A stretch of 64,000 bases of DNA, from NCBI GenBank assembly GCA_031310005.1, contig CM062388.1, positions 1,240,001 to 1,304,000 on the forward strand, in the 5' to 3' direction. A program made the position numbers and the translations under genes. Source of the DNA: Dactylellina haptotyla. Taxonomy: Eukaryota; Ascomycota; Orbiliomycetes; Orbiliales; Orbiliaceae. A model generated the notes under the pieces. That model was not told the DNA's origin, did no database searches, and saw only the letters and a program-made list of their open reading frames with translations. The first letter of the stretch is position 1; each line of letters starts with the position of its first letter. Shown piece by piece: positions 24,242 through 36,420 of the stretch.

Positions 24242-26240
24242 CTACCAGCCTTGACCTCGGGTATTGTTATTCCACCCGCCTCGCCCGTGGAAGCCTCCAC
24301 GGCCGTATTGCTGGTTTCCATAGCCTCCCCCATGATTACCACCAGAGCCAGTAGGCGGCGGCGGAGGCGGAGGTGGTTGATTATTATACATATTTCCCTG
24401 GCCCGGCGCCCCCCATTGATTAAAGTTCTGGGGACCAGGCGGCGACATATTGTTGAATGGCATGTTCATTCCCCAGGACTGTGGTGTACCACCCATTGGA
24501 GGAGGCGGTGGAATACCGGTTTGGAAGAACTGCACCATTTCCGGTGGCATCTGCATCGGGACCGGGAATTGTTGGTTAAATGGAAAGGGAGGAGGAGGGT
24601 TGCCACCTATCGGTTGGGTAGGCGGCGGCGGCGGTGGCTGTTGCTGTTGTTTGTCATTTGAGTGGGATGCGTTTTCTAATTTCGGCGAATATGGCTGAGA
24701 TGAGCCAGTGGAATTGAGCCTTCGCCGTGTGTGGGATCGGGAGCGGCTCCGCGAACGGCTATAGGACCGAGAATAGCTCCGTCGCCGTCTTCGTGAAGAC
24801 CGGTATCGTGACCGGGACCTTGACCTTGACCTGCTCTGATAGCTACCACTGCTCCTGCTCCTGCTCGCGCTCCTGCTCCTGCGGCTGCTCCCGCTTCTAC
24901 TCTCCCGGGTCCGACTTCTAGTTCTACTCCCACTCCTCATCCTGCTCCTACTCAGGCTTCTGCTGTAACTACGAGCCCTACCGCGTTCTCTCGAATGCGA
25001 TTCGGACCTTTTAGATTCCCCTTTCCTACGCTTCATCATTTGGATGGCGAACCCTCGTGACCACCCATAATATCCTTCTTCCGTGTTCTTGATCATATCT
25101 GATTCATCAAGCAAATCGTCGTCTTGACCGTCAAGAGGTTTGATGATATCAACACCCATTTCGTCGACGTCTGGCATCACTCGCATGTCCCCGCCGTACC
25201 ACATCTTATCCACGCTCTTGACAAATACGTCCACCGCGTCGGCGAGGGCTTTAGGCGGTGGACCTGCTTTAAGCACGATCGGTTTTACGAAACGCGTATT
25301 GATTGGGGAAGGAGAGTTGGGACGCATCAATGGTAGCATTGTCGTTGCTGGTAGATCATGATACGGGACAGTAGGATCTCCATGCAAGGCGGGTAACAGA
25401 ACTTGCTGGTCTTTGGGTTTGGATTCTCTGGTGGCCTCTTGGGGCTCCTCGATGTTTTGCTCCTGCTCAAAGGACTTTGCAACCTCGTTTCGCCATTCGG
25501 ATATCGTATCTTCGGAAAAGTAGCGTTTCGACGTCCATATCGATAGCAGTTTTTCCAGCCTGGCGCGCTGCTTCTTTCGGGTTGGGTCTTGTGCTAGGCT
25601 AAACAAATCTTTGAGAAAAGGTTCCACGCCTTTGCCGAACGGCATTGGCGGGCTGGAGTAGAAGGTGGTATAGTGAATCGTGTCATTGATGAGATAAAGG
25701 ATGTACAGCCGCCGTCTCCGGCTGCTGGGTGTCAACGGGTCCGCGGCCTGCGACTTGTACGACTGTGACAGGGCGAGGAGATATTTCCCAAATGCCGTGA
25801 CTCTTTGATCCGACTGAACTACGTGCTCTAGAAGCCAATGCTTGCAGGTCTATATCATTTGTATTCCAGGAAACACCCCAAATCAATATAAGTAAACAGT
25901 CTTGCTCGTTTGTTTTTTAGGTGGACGGAACAGATCCCTGGATGAAACCAAGGAAAGAAACAGAAAGGCCGTCCAGGATGGTACTTAGATAAAATGACGG
26001 CCATATTTTGGGATATAAAACGAACGAAGACGATGTCCTTTTTTCTTAATTCCACGAGGGATCGTGATTTCACGGTTGAGATGATACCTTGATATTCTCG
26101 GATGTGCAAACGGTGGTGCATTTCTCAAGGAGGCCGTGGAGACGCGCTATCTCGTCGCCAACGACAGGCGTTGGATCGGCTCGAAGGAGAGAGGCGGAGA
26201 GGGCCGCTTTTGCGATCGCAGTGCCATGACTGGCGGCCAT
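24242..26240 (-). CDS. CID-domain SR-rich RNA-processing protein (CHERP-like)
   Basis: Exons 26240-26088 and 25849-24242 give 586 residues. The N-terminal ~150 residues form a CTD-interacting (CID) helical domain. It includes CKHWLLEHV, a FGKYLLALS-type helix, then RRRLYILYLINDTIHY and LEKLLSIW, the conserved core of CID proteins. The middle has an acidic region and then a long RS domain (residues ~325-410) of Arg-Ser dipeptides. The tail is rich in proline (poly-P next to poly-Q) and ends with Gly/Asn/Arg-rich sequence. Domain order matches fungal CHERP-like CID proteins linked to splicing and transcription. Its start is 489 bp from a divergent orphan gene. Confidence 0.75.
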
Positions 26241-26729
26241 TTTGAAGCGCCGGAAAGTGATATTCGGGAGGAAGGTGGTTTCGGCGACGTGGTGATGATG
26301 TGTCTTGCGAGAGGGCGTATGTAGAAGATGTCGATGGTGATGGTGGTGGTGGAGTCGCATCCTCATCAGCCTCCGACAACAACACCAAATGGCAGATGGC
26401 TGGTGAAAAGTGGCGACAAAATGCAACAAAGGCAACACACTCTGCACCGCCACCTGGCCAGCAGAGGATCTGTTGGCGATCGAGAAAGCGATCAAGTTTT
26501 GCAAATAAAATAAGAATCTTAAATACAAATAAAAAAAAGTATATACATGTATACATATATGTCTGTACAAGTACTTAAATGCACCACTACAATAGTCTGC
26601 TAATGTGACGTTGCATTCAAAACTTCTTAGATTGCATTTCCTCCCCTCCCCTTCTCCCTTCCGCTGACAGCGCATTTACAGTTGCCTGTGACCATAAATT
26701 GGTACTATTCGATAGGAAATATAAGCAAT
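26241..26729. other. Bidirectional promoter between the CID gene and an orphan gene
   Basis: 489 bp without coding sequence. It contains CAT/ATC-rich short repeats at about 26320-26370 and AT-rich sequence at 26500-26570. Confidence 0.5.
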
Positions 26730-29285
26730 ATGGAGAGAGAGACGGTTTTATTCAGTACCAAGTCGGATGAGGTTTCGTCTACCACCCAGCCCCGAATCTC
26801 AACTCCTACCCTCCTCCAGCGGAAAGCTAGCAAAGCGGGTAACCTCTCGCCTCATTTGTTTGAATCCAAATCAAAGCATGAAAGCATGCCTTCTTGCGAC
26901 CGATCTCCCACACTTCCTAAAGCCAAGCTCTATGCTGTTAATAACGTGGGACGATTCAGACCTCCGTCTTCACTCGCAACACCTAAATCTCGAGACCCGA
27001 GCCCCACCGCATTTCGTGCTCGTACCCCTACTAATAAGTAAGCCGGGAAAACCATTTCCTCCTAAAATAACAAGAGAAAGAAGAAACAGAATGATAGGTA
27101 CCTGAACTAACAAGTATATAGTTCTCTCCGTACCCAGAAGTCAGGTGCGCCCACTGTGACGGTGAATATTCTGAGAGTTGGCCCTCCGCGTCAGGATGCC
27201 CAATCAACCACCCCCATCTCCTCGCCTGGATCTGTTTTCCATGGAGAAAATTACGATTCAAATACCCAGCTGTATCAGAACACGGCGTTCACTGGCATTG
27301 AGATCACGGACAAGAAGAAACCTTCTTTGAAGCCGAAGGAAAGAAGCCCAGCGCCTCCATTTAGCCCTCCTCTAAAAATTAACTTTGAACACAAGAATTT
27401 CGACGAAGTTTGGTCTCCAAATCCATCCTCTGAATCTGGAGACAATGTGACGAAAACCAAAAAGAGTGTGGAGCCGGTTACATGTCTAAACGTGTCGGTC
27501 CCACAAGCACCTCGTACACCTGGTATGTTCGGTAATGTGAACTATACAACAGCTAATTTACATAACTTAGCTAACAAATTTGGTGTCAGAAAACGGAGAC
27601 GTTACAACAAATGCTGGGATTCATAAAAATCCGAATCAGCCGCACCTGAACTACCTTGGAGATCCTGCTCGCATCGAATGTGTAAGTTGATCTTCAAATT
27701 ATTCTTTTTGTACAACAGCAAGGGATTGAATAACTCTGACAAATCCCATCTCTAGGATTTGAATGACGCCATATTGGACGAAAATCCTTGGACGCGGAAG
27801 CCGCTGGCATTTTTTAGTAACAAGATAGTCTCGGATACATATAGGAATCTTAATTTTGAATATAGAGACTACTTGTGCCCTATCATCGAAGTCTCAGACG
27901 TCTTCCTCCCCCGCACCCTGTATTACGAAAGAATCCTACCAGAAGACCGAGATGCATGGTTCAAGCCTCCAACTAGTGGTCAGACTTGCATGATTGAACA
28001 ACAATGGTGTCATTGCAAAGAAGACGATGCCCGTGTCCTCCGCGACCTCTACTGCGGATACAATCTACAGCTCCACAAGACCATCCAAGAAGCCAGTCGC
28101 CGAACCTCGAGATGCGGTACTTGGGTCGATGTCTGGGTAGATCCATGCAACTTTGTAACCGGTCTATATCAAAATTTCCAGTGTAGTATTGAGGTCGTGG
28201 AACGTCTATGGGACGAACACGGAATTGACTTCTTCAAATTTGTTGAGCTTCAATACGAGCTCCGATCGGCGCCTTATTCTTACAAGCCAAACGCTATTGA
28301 CCTTACAATAGCCAGTAATCACAGACTGGGACAGAAAACATACATCCTATCCTTTCAGAAGCTATCGGAAGGAATATTCAAAATTCGTCGATTTCCTCCA
28401 CATATCACCACAGCCTGTTCAGTCTCCCCACGGAATTTGGGGTTCGAATGCATTATAATGCCTGACATTTGGCATCCACACCACAGCGCTTCTAAGGGAT
28501 TTACACTCCCCAAGTATTCAGCTACCCCAGAAAATTCATGGTTGCAATGGGACGCCAATATGAGTTGTTTCAAAGGAAGGATTCCCAATTCGAGGAGTAA
28601 TGTGAATTCGGTGTTAGAAGATGGCCGTATGTGTATCACGATCAGGGGAGGATACACCCTAGACGTTGGTTCATCGAAAATTGGCTTTGCAGAGGCTATC
28701 ACCACTCGCGTTTACATTCGTGTTCCGGAAAATTCACGCGCCAACCCTCCCGTTCATCAGTATTCGAGCCAGAATTACCACTATTCACTAGACCTAGATC
28801 CGGTCTTTTGGGGTTCTCAAAAACTTGGACTTACCAAGAAACACGCGGATTTTGTTGTTAAGAAAGCACGAATGTACCAAGAGAGGCTAGAGGAGGGCTA
28901 TGACGACGCCGATGCGAAAAGGTATATGGAAACAGGGGAGTTTCCGTGGGATACGCGGTTCGCACCAAAAATCAAATCCTTGGGATACGTTACATGGACC
29001 GACTTTATAAACCACAAACGTCAACAAAAGGAGCACCACAGAAGTATTTCACATTACGGGGGGAGCTCGGGAAATGATGTTCGCTATGACCCAACGGAAT
29101 GGGACAGTGGCGATATTAATGTTGATAAATCATTGGAGGAGATGAGAATGGCCTATGAGAATATACTCCAGGAAGCGGATGTTATCATTTGGGTGAATAC
29201 TCAATACCGCGAAACAATGCAAGAGAGGCTTATTGACGAGGCTCTTGAAGATATAGATCATTATCAGTCTGGCCTTGAAGTTTGA
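26730..29285 (+). CDS. Protein of unknown function, 776 residues
   Basis: Exons 26730-27037, 27122-27522, 27590-27681 and 27756-29285 fit together in phase (donors GTAAGC, GTATGT and GTAAGT). The first ~260 residues are Ser/Pro/Thr-rich, basic and probably disordered. The remaining ~515 residues look globular, with many aromatics and conserved-looking Trp/Cys clusters such as QQWCHCKEDDARVL and CGTWVDVWVDPCNF. The C-terminus is acidic and helical (an EEMRMAYENILQEAD stretch). I do not recognise any family. No signal peptide or membrane segment is visible. The regular splice sites and long open last exon argue for a real gene. It could be lineage-specific. Confidence 0.75.
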
Positions 29286-30309
29286 TATCCACATCCCTTT
29301 GAAAAGAAATAATATTGCGGATTGTTTGGGGATGTTTTGCTGGTTGGTCACAACTTTCCAAATACTTTTTTTAACACCCATTTTTGATTTTAACTGTTGA
29401 TATGGATGGGAACACGAGAAAGACGGGCATAAAAGGAAGTTTTTGTGGGCATTAGATAGATTAGATACGCATGGCGTTAGATGTGACTGATAGAAATTGA
29501 ACCCGTCGTTCGAATGAGCATATGCATAAGTGCCGCAATCCTCAGCTAAGCTTTCTTTGGTGTTGTGTTGATCAAAATTCTCCACGGGGAATCTGGATGG
29601 AAGCGATGTCCTGATAACGCTCGCGGGTTCGATGACGGGCGCGGTATCCATATGCATCTCGGTGCTTCCCCCAGTCCTGTTGCAGATTCTTCATCAGAGC
29701 AGAAAATAAAAAATAAAAATAAATTTTTTTTTTCCATGTCGGCGAGCACCTCAATATGCAGACGCAAATGGGTATTCTCACGCCACAAAATGCCACAAGT
29801 TGGGCGAGGCGGTGCCGAGTTTGCCGATTCGCTCGCCTCCGCGGGGTTCCACAGGCATCGGAGGGCTCCCTTGTCCGTGACGTCAGCCGGTCCTGCCAGG
29901 CCAGCCCTCGTGTCTGATTCGTTCTCCCGCGCCAGCTGCAAAGTGGAAAGTGCGACCGCTGCCTTTGGGCTGGTTTTCCTTTGCCCACATGGTGCTCCGT
30001 ATCCGTGCCTGGTAATAAAACACGTAATCGGGGATTTTTTTTATTTGAGGGCAGTCGGGTCTCCGTCTGATTCACGTCTGCATTCCTTGGAGTGTGATAT
30101 ATAAAAGGCTCTCCGTTGGCGCCTGAACCTGTCTTTTTTTTCGCCTCCCGCCTTTTCCTCGATTCCTAAACATACCTTAAATCCAACCGGCGAACAACAA
30201 CGTTGACATATTACAAGACAACCACCCCTCGAAGCTGCCTTAGGAAACCGAAGATACTCTCGAAGAAAGATTCTATACAATTTCTCGATCTTGAACTCTA
30301 TCTTCCAAA
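29286..30309. other. Intergenic region upstream of PMP3
   Basis: No supportable gene. It contains a TATA box near its right end and a pyrimidine-rich leader before the PMP3 ATG. Confidence 0.5.
30098..30107 (+). promoter_or_regulatory. TATA box of PMP3
   Basis: TATATAAAAG lies about 210 bp upstream of the PMP3 start codon. A strong TATA box fits a stress-inducible gene; its use is inferred. Confidence 0.5.
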
Positions 30310-30760
30310 ATGGGTGTCATCTCCACCGTGTTCCTCATCCTTATCACCATTCTCTGTAAGTCTCAACTATCGAGCCAAACTCTACAGTTCGCGCAGATAT
30401 GACGTGTGACTCGGACTAACCCACTATCTCCCAAAACAGTCCCACCACTTGGTGTCTGGGCCGTTGCTGGCTGCGGAGCCGACTTCTTAATCAGTAAGAG
30501 CCCCTTTAAAGCAGTTTCCTTATGAAACCAAATTTTATGCTAACGTAACGACAGATATCTGCTTAACAGTTCTCGGTTACCTGCCCGGCCACGTGCACGC
30601 CTTCTACATCATCTACGTCTATTACGAACGGAAAGAAGCCGCGATGGCAGGTGCAATACCGACACGGGATGCCCCGGGAATCTACTCCCACAGGGTGAAC
30701 ACTGGCGGCGTTCGGGGTTACGGAACTTTACAGCAGCAGAGCGGACCTGGGCAGGTATAG
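30310..30760 (+). CDS. PMP3: PMP3 / UPF0057 small plasma-membrane proteolipid
   Basis: Exons 30310-30355, 30440-30493 and 30555-30760 give 101 residues. Two hydrophobic segments (about residues 3-25 and 32-54) flank the family signature FPPLGVWAVAGCGADFLINI followed by LGYLPGHVHAFYII. A polar tail of about 45 residues ending LQQQSGPGQV is longer than yeast Pmp3 (55 aa) and resembles the longer Sna-type members. By family it sits in the plasma membrane and affects membrane potential and salt tolerance. The gene stands alone between two kilobase-sized gaps. Confidence 0.92.
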
Positions 30761-31679
30761 GACGCTTTTTTTGAATTTTAAAAATGAATAAAAGAGAGTG
30801 GAAGGATAATTGAATGGAGTGACAACTAAGTTATTGTCACTCTCAGAGGGGGTGGGGGAACCTATTTCCCTTTTTTTGAGCCTTTCGTTCTTGTTACTAG
30901 CGAATGTGTGGAGTTTACTGGTTCACTCTTATGGCTTGCATTTATTCATGATTTGTATACCACAACATCATTTCGGTACCTCACTGTAATTAAATAGGGC
31001 TTATCAGCTCATTTCAAATGAAGCTCTACCCATATACAAAACTAGAGCCCGGACAATGCACGTTCTACGTCAATGATTTTCACGTTTCCGATTCCAACGA
31101 GAAGCATAGTTACTTAATTTTAATGATTTGTCGTTTCGTTGGAGGATGAAATCAAGAATCCCCGGCCTAAAGCGGGCAGACAAGCTTATTGTAAGGATAA
31201 CGCGCCTACCCACCCAATTGCCAGTAAATTTTTGAAAACAGAAGCAGAAGCGAAGATACATGGATGTAAACGGACAGGAACAGAACGCCCCACAATGCTT
31301 GAAGTTTATTAATGTAAAAGAAAAGAAAAGGAACACCGTTAATATGCATAGTTGTGCGACTTTTAATAATCCAAACGCCTCTAACATGCACCGAAACAAT
31401 GCTGGGAAGGACGCCGTATACCACCTCTTTCCGCAAGGATTTGTCTTGCGTCATATGGCCGTAAAAAAGAATAATGTATCAGAATAATTGGAAAAGGCAT
31501 TCAGAAGACGAGAAAAAGAAATTTGAAATTTGCAAATGGGGTAATGGAGAAAGGCTTTGTTTTTTGGTATGATATTGTTTGGGGTTTGGGCAATTTTTTG
31601 AAAAATTTCTTGTTCAGTATTTTGACAACCGTCAGATACTTTCTCAACAAAGAAACAAAAAGAAGAAATTTATGTTTCC
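30761..31679. other. Intergenic region between PMP3 and the RRM gene
   Basis: AT-rich and without coding signal; convergent 3' ends. No element recognised. Confidence 0.5.
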
Positions 31680-34600
31680 TTAGAAGGTCGGGACACTACC
31701 AGCTCCTTGTGGTGAACGGTATTGGCCTTGTCCGTGGAAATGTTGTTGAGGAGTAGTAGGCATGCCCTGTGCTTGTTCGTAGTGCATAGGGTTAACGTAA
31801 TGTTGAGGAGGGTATTGAGGGTAGTCGTAGAATCCGCGAATCTGACCACCTTGCTCGATACCAGCTAAATGAGGGGCTGTATGGGGCCCAGGAGGCGAAT
31901 AACGAGGGCCGGGTGGAAACATAGAGAAGGAACCCTGTGGGTGAGGAGGCATGTTTGGGTGACCGCTGCCATTAGGTCCCCATTGTGGATGAGGAGGATA
32001 TATATGAGGAGGCCCGTTAAAAATGTGCGGGGGAGGTGGAGGGAACCTTGGATCCATGCCGTAGTAAGGTCCACTGTGATGGAACATTGTTGGATCATAC
32101 CCTGGCATTTGTCCCATTTGTCCTGGAACTTGTCCCGGAAATATCCCTTGGTGCATCTCAGGAGGTGGAAATCGAGGAAATTGACCTTGACACTGTGGTT
32201 GGTTGCAAGGACCTTCACAGATCATAGTATGAGGATGGGAGAGATGAGGTGGGAAGCTTGGGAAATTCATACTAGGATGCGGGTGGAAGTGTTCCACTTG
32301 GTGTGGTGCTTGCTCCGGGCCCCGTTGACAATTTGTGTGAGTAGGGGAAAGAGTTCCACCTTGATGAGAGCCGTGACCGTGATTTATATTGCTGCGTGTG
32401 TACTTCTGGACACTGTTATTATTCCCGTAGGGAGGTTTATGTTGGCTGCCACTGCGCTTCATGGTTCCAGCTCCAGCCTTATCCATATAACGAGCCTTCT
32501 GGTCTCCAGTGTTGAGAACTGGAATATTCACAGAATATTCCACAACAGCGGATTGTTCAACGCCATTCGAGGTTGTGCTGAGATTGTTACCTGGTTGATT
32601 AGACGGAATCGATTGCACAGTTTCCTTTACTGCTAAAATATTTTGAGTAACTTCGTGCTTCCCAAGCTCGAGCTTTGATCTCTGGGTTGTCATGCTGTCT
32701 TCATTTGCGAGGTTGGATGGATCGATATCTCGCATGGAAACTTTGCGAGACGGGACTGGAGCAACAATATTGCTCGTGTCTTGAGCTACACCCTTTAGTT
32801 CCTTTTCCTTAAAAGCCTTTGTGGCCCCACTCTTTTCATTCGGAGATGGCTCGCGAGTGCTATTACGAGACTCCACATACTTGTCAACCGCATCCAGAAC
32901 ATCTGTCGATCGAATAGTGGATGGAATCTTTTCTCCAAACTTTTCTTTCAAAGCTTCTGAAAACTCCGCCTGGCTAACACGAGAGCCGGTGGAACTGTTA
33001 GAGTTCCGCGTTCCCCCCCGGGGAATTTCTTGGACTTCTACTGCTTTATTGTCGTCCGACTTTTCGATACCTGCCTCTCCCATGATTTGTTGGCCTAAAG
33101 CTTTAAGGAGTTCATCCCTAACACGATTTTGTTGGTCATTCTCAGAATTAATTCCAGCCCTTCCCTCGATCCTAGTTGCAGAAACAGTTTCTCCTTTCTT
33201 TTTTGGAAATTCCCCGCAGGATGAGCTGCCGGAGGGATTTGTATTCAAATCATTATTCTGCAATCCATGAAGCAATTGTTTCAAACCGTCAGGCTACGGA
33301 TTTGTTAGATGTGCGGCCAGACATAACACCTCCTAGCACCATGCAGCTTGGAAAATGCTTACCTTCAATGGATCGCGGGGCGAGCCAGGAGTAGAAGCGG
33401 TGGCAGGCGAAAGTTTCCCGCTTGACGTGATGGCGAAATCTGTAGTCGACATTGGTCGTCCAACCGATTTGATAGCGGGATCCTATGACAACGTTAGATT
33501 GGTATTCCCACGTCTCGACTATGATTGGATTATAACACACAAGTTTTATGAGCTCCTCCGCACTCAATTTCCTTCCTTTCAAGTTGTTTGTAATTCTATC
33601 CTTCCCTTTCCTCCGGATAGCCTGGATAGAGGGATCCTGGTTATTTGTTAGTTGTATAGGAACCTTACTGAGCTTGACTAGTTGGTACTTACTCTATCCA
33701 TGAGTTCCTCCACGCTAAGCTTTTTTGGGTTGACAGACTTCGTATCGTCTTTCTCATCGATTTCCTTCTAAATATTTAGTAGTCAGTAGATTATTCTTGA
33801 GCATATTCCTAACATCTTAACTTCTTGCCTGGCTTTTGCTCCCTTCTTGTTCGATTGGCAAAGTGGCGTTTGTCGGCTCTAAATTTTGGGTGGTAGCAGT
33901 GGTACTATCAATTGCCGGAGTAGGCGTTAAAATTCCAGCGGTATTGGCACCATCAGTGTCAGTACTTCCTTCTTTGACAGTACCATTCTCCTACATCAAA
34001 TTAGTATCCTCTGTGATCGAACCGCGATGTTGCATTTTGGGAGTTATTTCACCTTCGTGTTGTCTTTTTCCTTCTCAGCTGGAGTCTCTGAAGTTGCATC
34101 ACTATTTACAACTACAGTCACGGTCGAAGCTGCTTCTTGTTTATCACTGACTAGCTTTTCAGAGCTAGTGTCATTGTTCTTTTCAAGCAGTGAGTCAGGA
34201 GATTTTTTCATCAGAAGGGGATCTGGTGATTTCTTCTCGATAATCTGTGAATCCGGGGATTTCTTGACCTTATTACCATTTTGATTGTAGAAGTTCGCAA
34301 GCCGAGTTTGACGGTGGTCACGGTCCTCTGCAAAGGAAACAAACAATCTCTTACGACCAACGATAGTAAGGTGGAGCGATTCTTTGGCCTTGAGTGCTGC
34401 CTCTGTAGTGGTAAACTTAACAAATGCAAACCCCTTGATCAGCCCGTTTTCATAGGTAGGCATTGAAATTGAGACGATATCGCCGAATTTCTTGCATTGC
34501 GCCTCGAGATGTTCTGGCTTATAAATAACATCATCATCAATATTCTTGATAAAAATGTTAGATGGGTCCTCGGGGTCCTTAGTTTCCGGGACTGTAATGG

Positions 34601-36420
34601 GAACAATCTCTTCGTATAGAGGTTGTTCGACAAGCTGCGCCTGTTGCTGTTGTTGTTGAGGTGGTGAACTCAATGGGTGAGTATTCTCTGCTTTCGTCAT
34701 ACCATAGTTATGGCAGTAATTAGTACGGGTCAGAACGTAATGATGCGGTCGAATAATAAGTGGTCGCTGCTTTGTAACAATCAATTTATTGGCAGAGGCA
34801 TTCTTCTCCGAACATGCGGATGGAATCGTTACCGAAGTTTCCCCTGAAACCTTGCGAGAACTTCCAGTATCGTATGACACGGAGCTCATGCTCCTTGGAG
34901 ACCCGCCAATGGCAGAGTTCAAATAGCTATCGTAGCCATAGCCATAGCTGGACATATTTGAGTGGGGTAGCTGGTTCCCACAACTTACAGAGCGCATATC
35001 GACAGAGTGGAAGCACTGAAAACATAACTGGACTTGACATCTATAACACAATTGCATACCTGGAATATTGACGGGATGGCCATAACTCATTGGGGGTGAA
35101 ACAACACCGACAGGGCCATATTGCTGCTGAGCAACCATTTGAGAAGGATGGTTCATGAGGGGAGGGTACTGGGGGTGGTACTGTGGATACCCTATCATCT
35201 GAGGATCGTAATACTGTTGTTGTTCTTGTGGATAGTGTGATTGCATTGGAAAAGATTGATGGGGAGGATTTTGGAAATTTCCGTTGTGAGGGAATCCACC
35301 ACGCTGATTGAAACGGCCCTGAGCATTAGGAGGGTATCGTGGTCCGCGACTGCTATTTTGGTAGCGTCTTTGGCCGTCGTATGGGCGTTGGTCATTGCGC
35401 TGGAAGCCGTGAGAACCACTACTTCCACCGGGACGAAATGGTGGAGCGTTGTTCCTCTTAGCAACATTGAAGGGTTCAAAGGTGATCTTGATACCACAGC
35501 CATTCCAGATCTGACCATTCTCTTTCTTGTAAAACTAAGGATTTTCAATTAGGACATGTGTAAAGTGAAGTAGGAGTAGGTAGCAGACCTGTTCGGCGCC
35601 CACAGTCGAGTCAAAATTGAGAGTACCGAAACGACGACTCTCACGGTCTTTATATTCGAAAATGTGAGCATTGATAACGCGACCATATTCATTACCGCGC
35701 TCAGTGAGGTCCTTATTGGAGAAGGAATCAGGTAGACCGTAAACCGTGCAGGTCGAGCTCATTGGCCGAGAGCCTCTTTGAGGCCCACAGCTAGGTCCTT
35801 TGTTGTCATACTGGGAGCCGTTCGAGTATCGTTTTGCGTGAAACGGAGCCTGATTACGAGCAGGTGGAGGTCTTTCCGGAAGAACAGCGCCCTGTCCCTG
35901 TGGATGGTTGTTACCACGATACTCACTGGCGGGCCGGGCCTGAGTATGCCCTCGGAATTCACCACGAGGGCGACGTGGGTTGAGATTACTACACAACATT
36001 TTGATGTTAGATCTAATTTTAATTTCTAGGGTAAAATGAGAAACTTGCAGTCGAATATCGCCAATGCTAACAGCCCCAGCGTTCAAAGCGCGAGTAACGG
36101 AGGCTTCATCCTCAAAAGTGAGAAAACCAAAGCAAGGGGCGTACTCATATGCTTTCTCAGAGTGTCGGTTAACTTTGAAGAAGTCTTTGACAGCTCCTAA
36201 AGCACAGGTACAGTTAGAATTGACATGATACGAAGCCAATGAAGATTGAGTCACACATACCAAACTGCGTAGCAGCCTGTTTAACCACCTCTTCAGGCAT
36301 CATCGGTGGGATACCTCCAACATGGACCATCAATTTCTCATTGTATGTTTCCTTTCCGCCTGAAGGGATACGTCTTCCCCCATTGGGTTTTGGGGGTAGA
36401 GCTTCGATAGTTTGTTGCAT
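31680..36420 (-). CDS. Large multi-RRM RNA-binding protein
   Basis: Eight coding exons: 36420-36261, 36196-35589, 35534-34053, 33990-33829, 33767-33693, 33636-33541, 33482-33363 and 33293-31680, total 1438 residues. RRM1 near the N-terminus includes KLMVHVGGIPP and CFGFLTFEDE. RRM2 includes CTVYGLPDSFS and FGTLNFDS. RRM3, after a long Pro/Gln/Tyr linker, includes NIFIKNIDDDV and KGFAFVKF, closest to poly(A)-binding-protein RRMs. The C-terminal 540 residues are Pro/Gly/His/Gln-rich. The RRM layout recalls fission yeast Crp79/Mug28-type proteins; I am not sure of orthology. The start is the first ATG after a strong acceptor (TTTTGTTTTAG ending at 36439), so an untranslated first exon is likely. 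The intron after 33829 uses a GC donor. Confidence 0.72.

Noticed and set aside
29605-29660. GGTTCGAT-like tRNA B box near 29625
   Set aside because: The B box lacks the following CC and no A box or cloverleaf is found at the right distance.
32821-33270. 149-codon plus-strand ORF opposite the RRM gene
   Set aside because: Antisense to a long well-supported exon; Ser/Phe/Pro-rich shadow composition.
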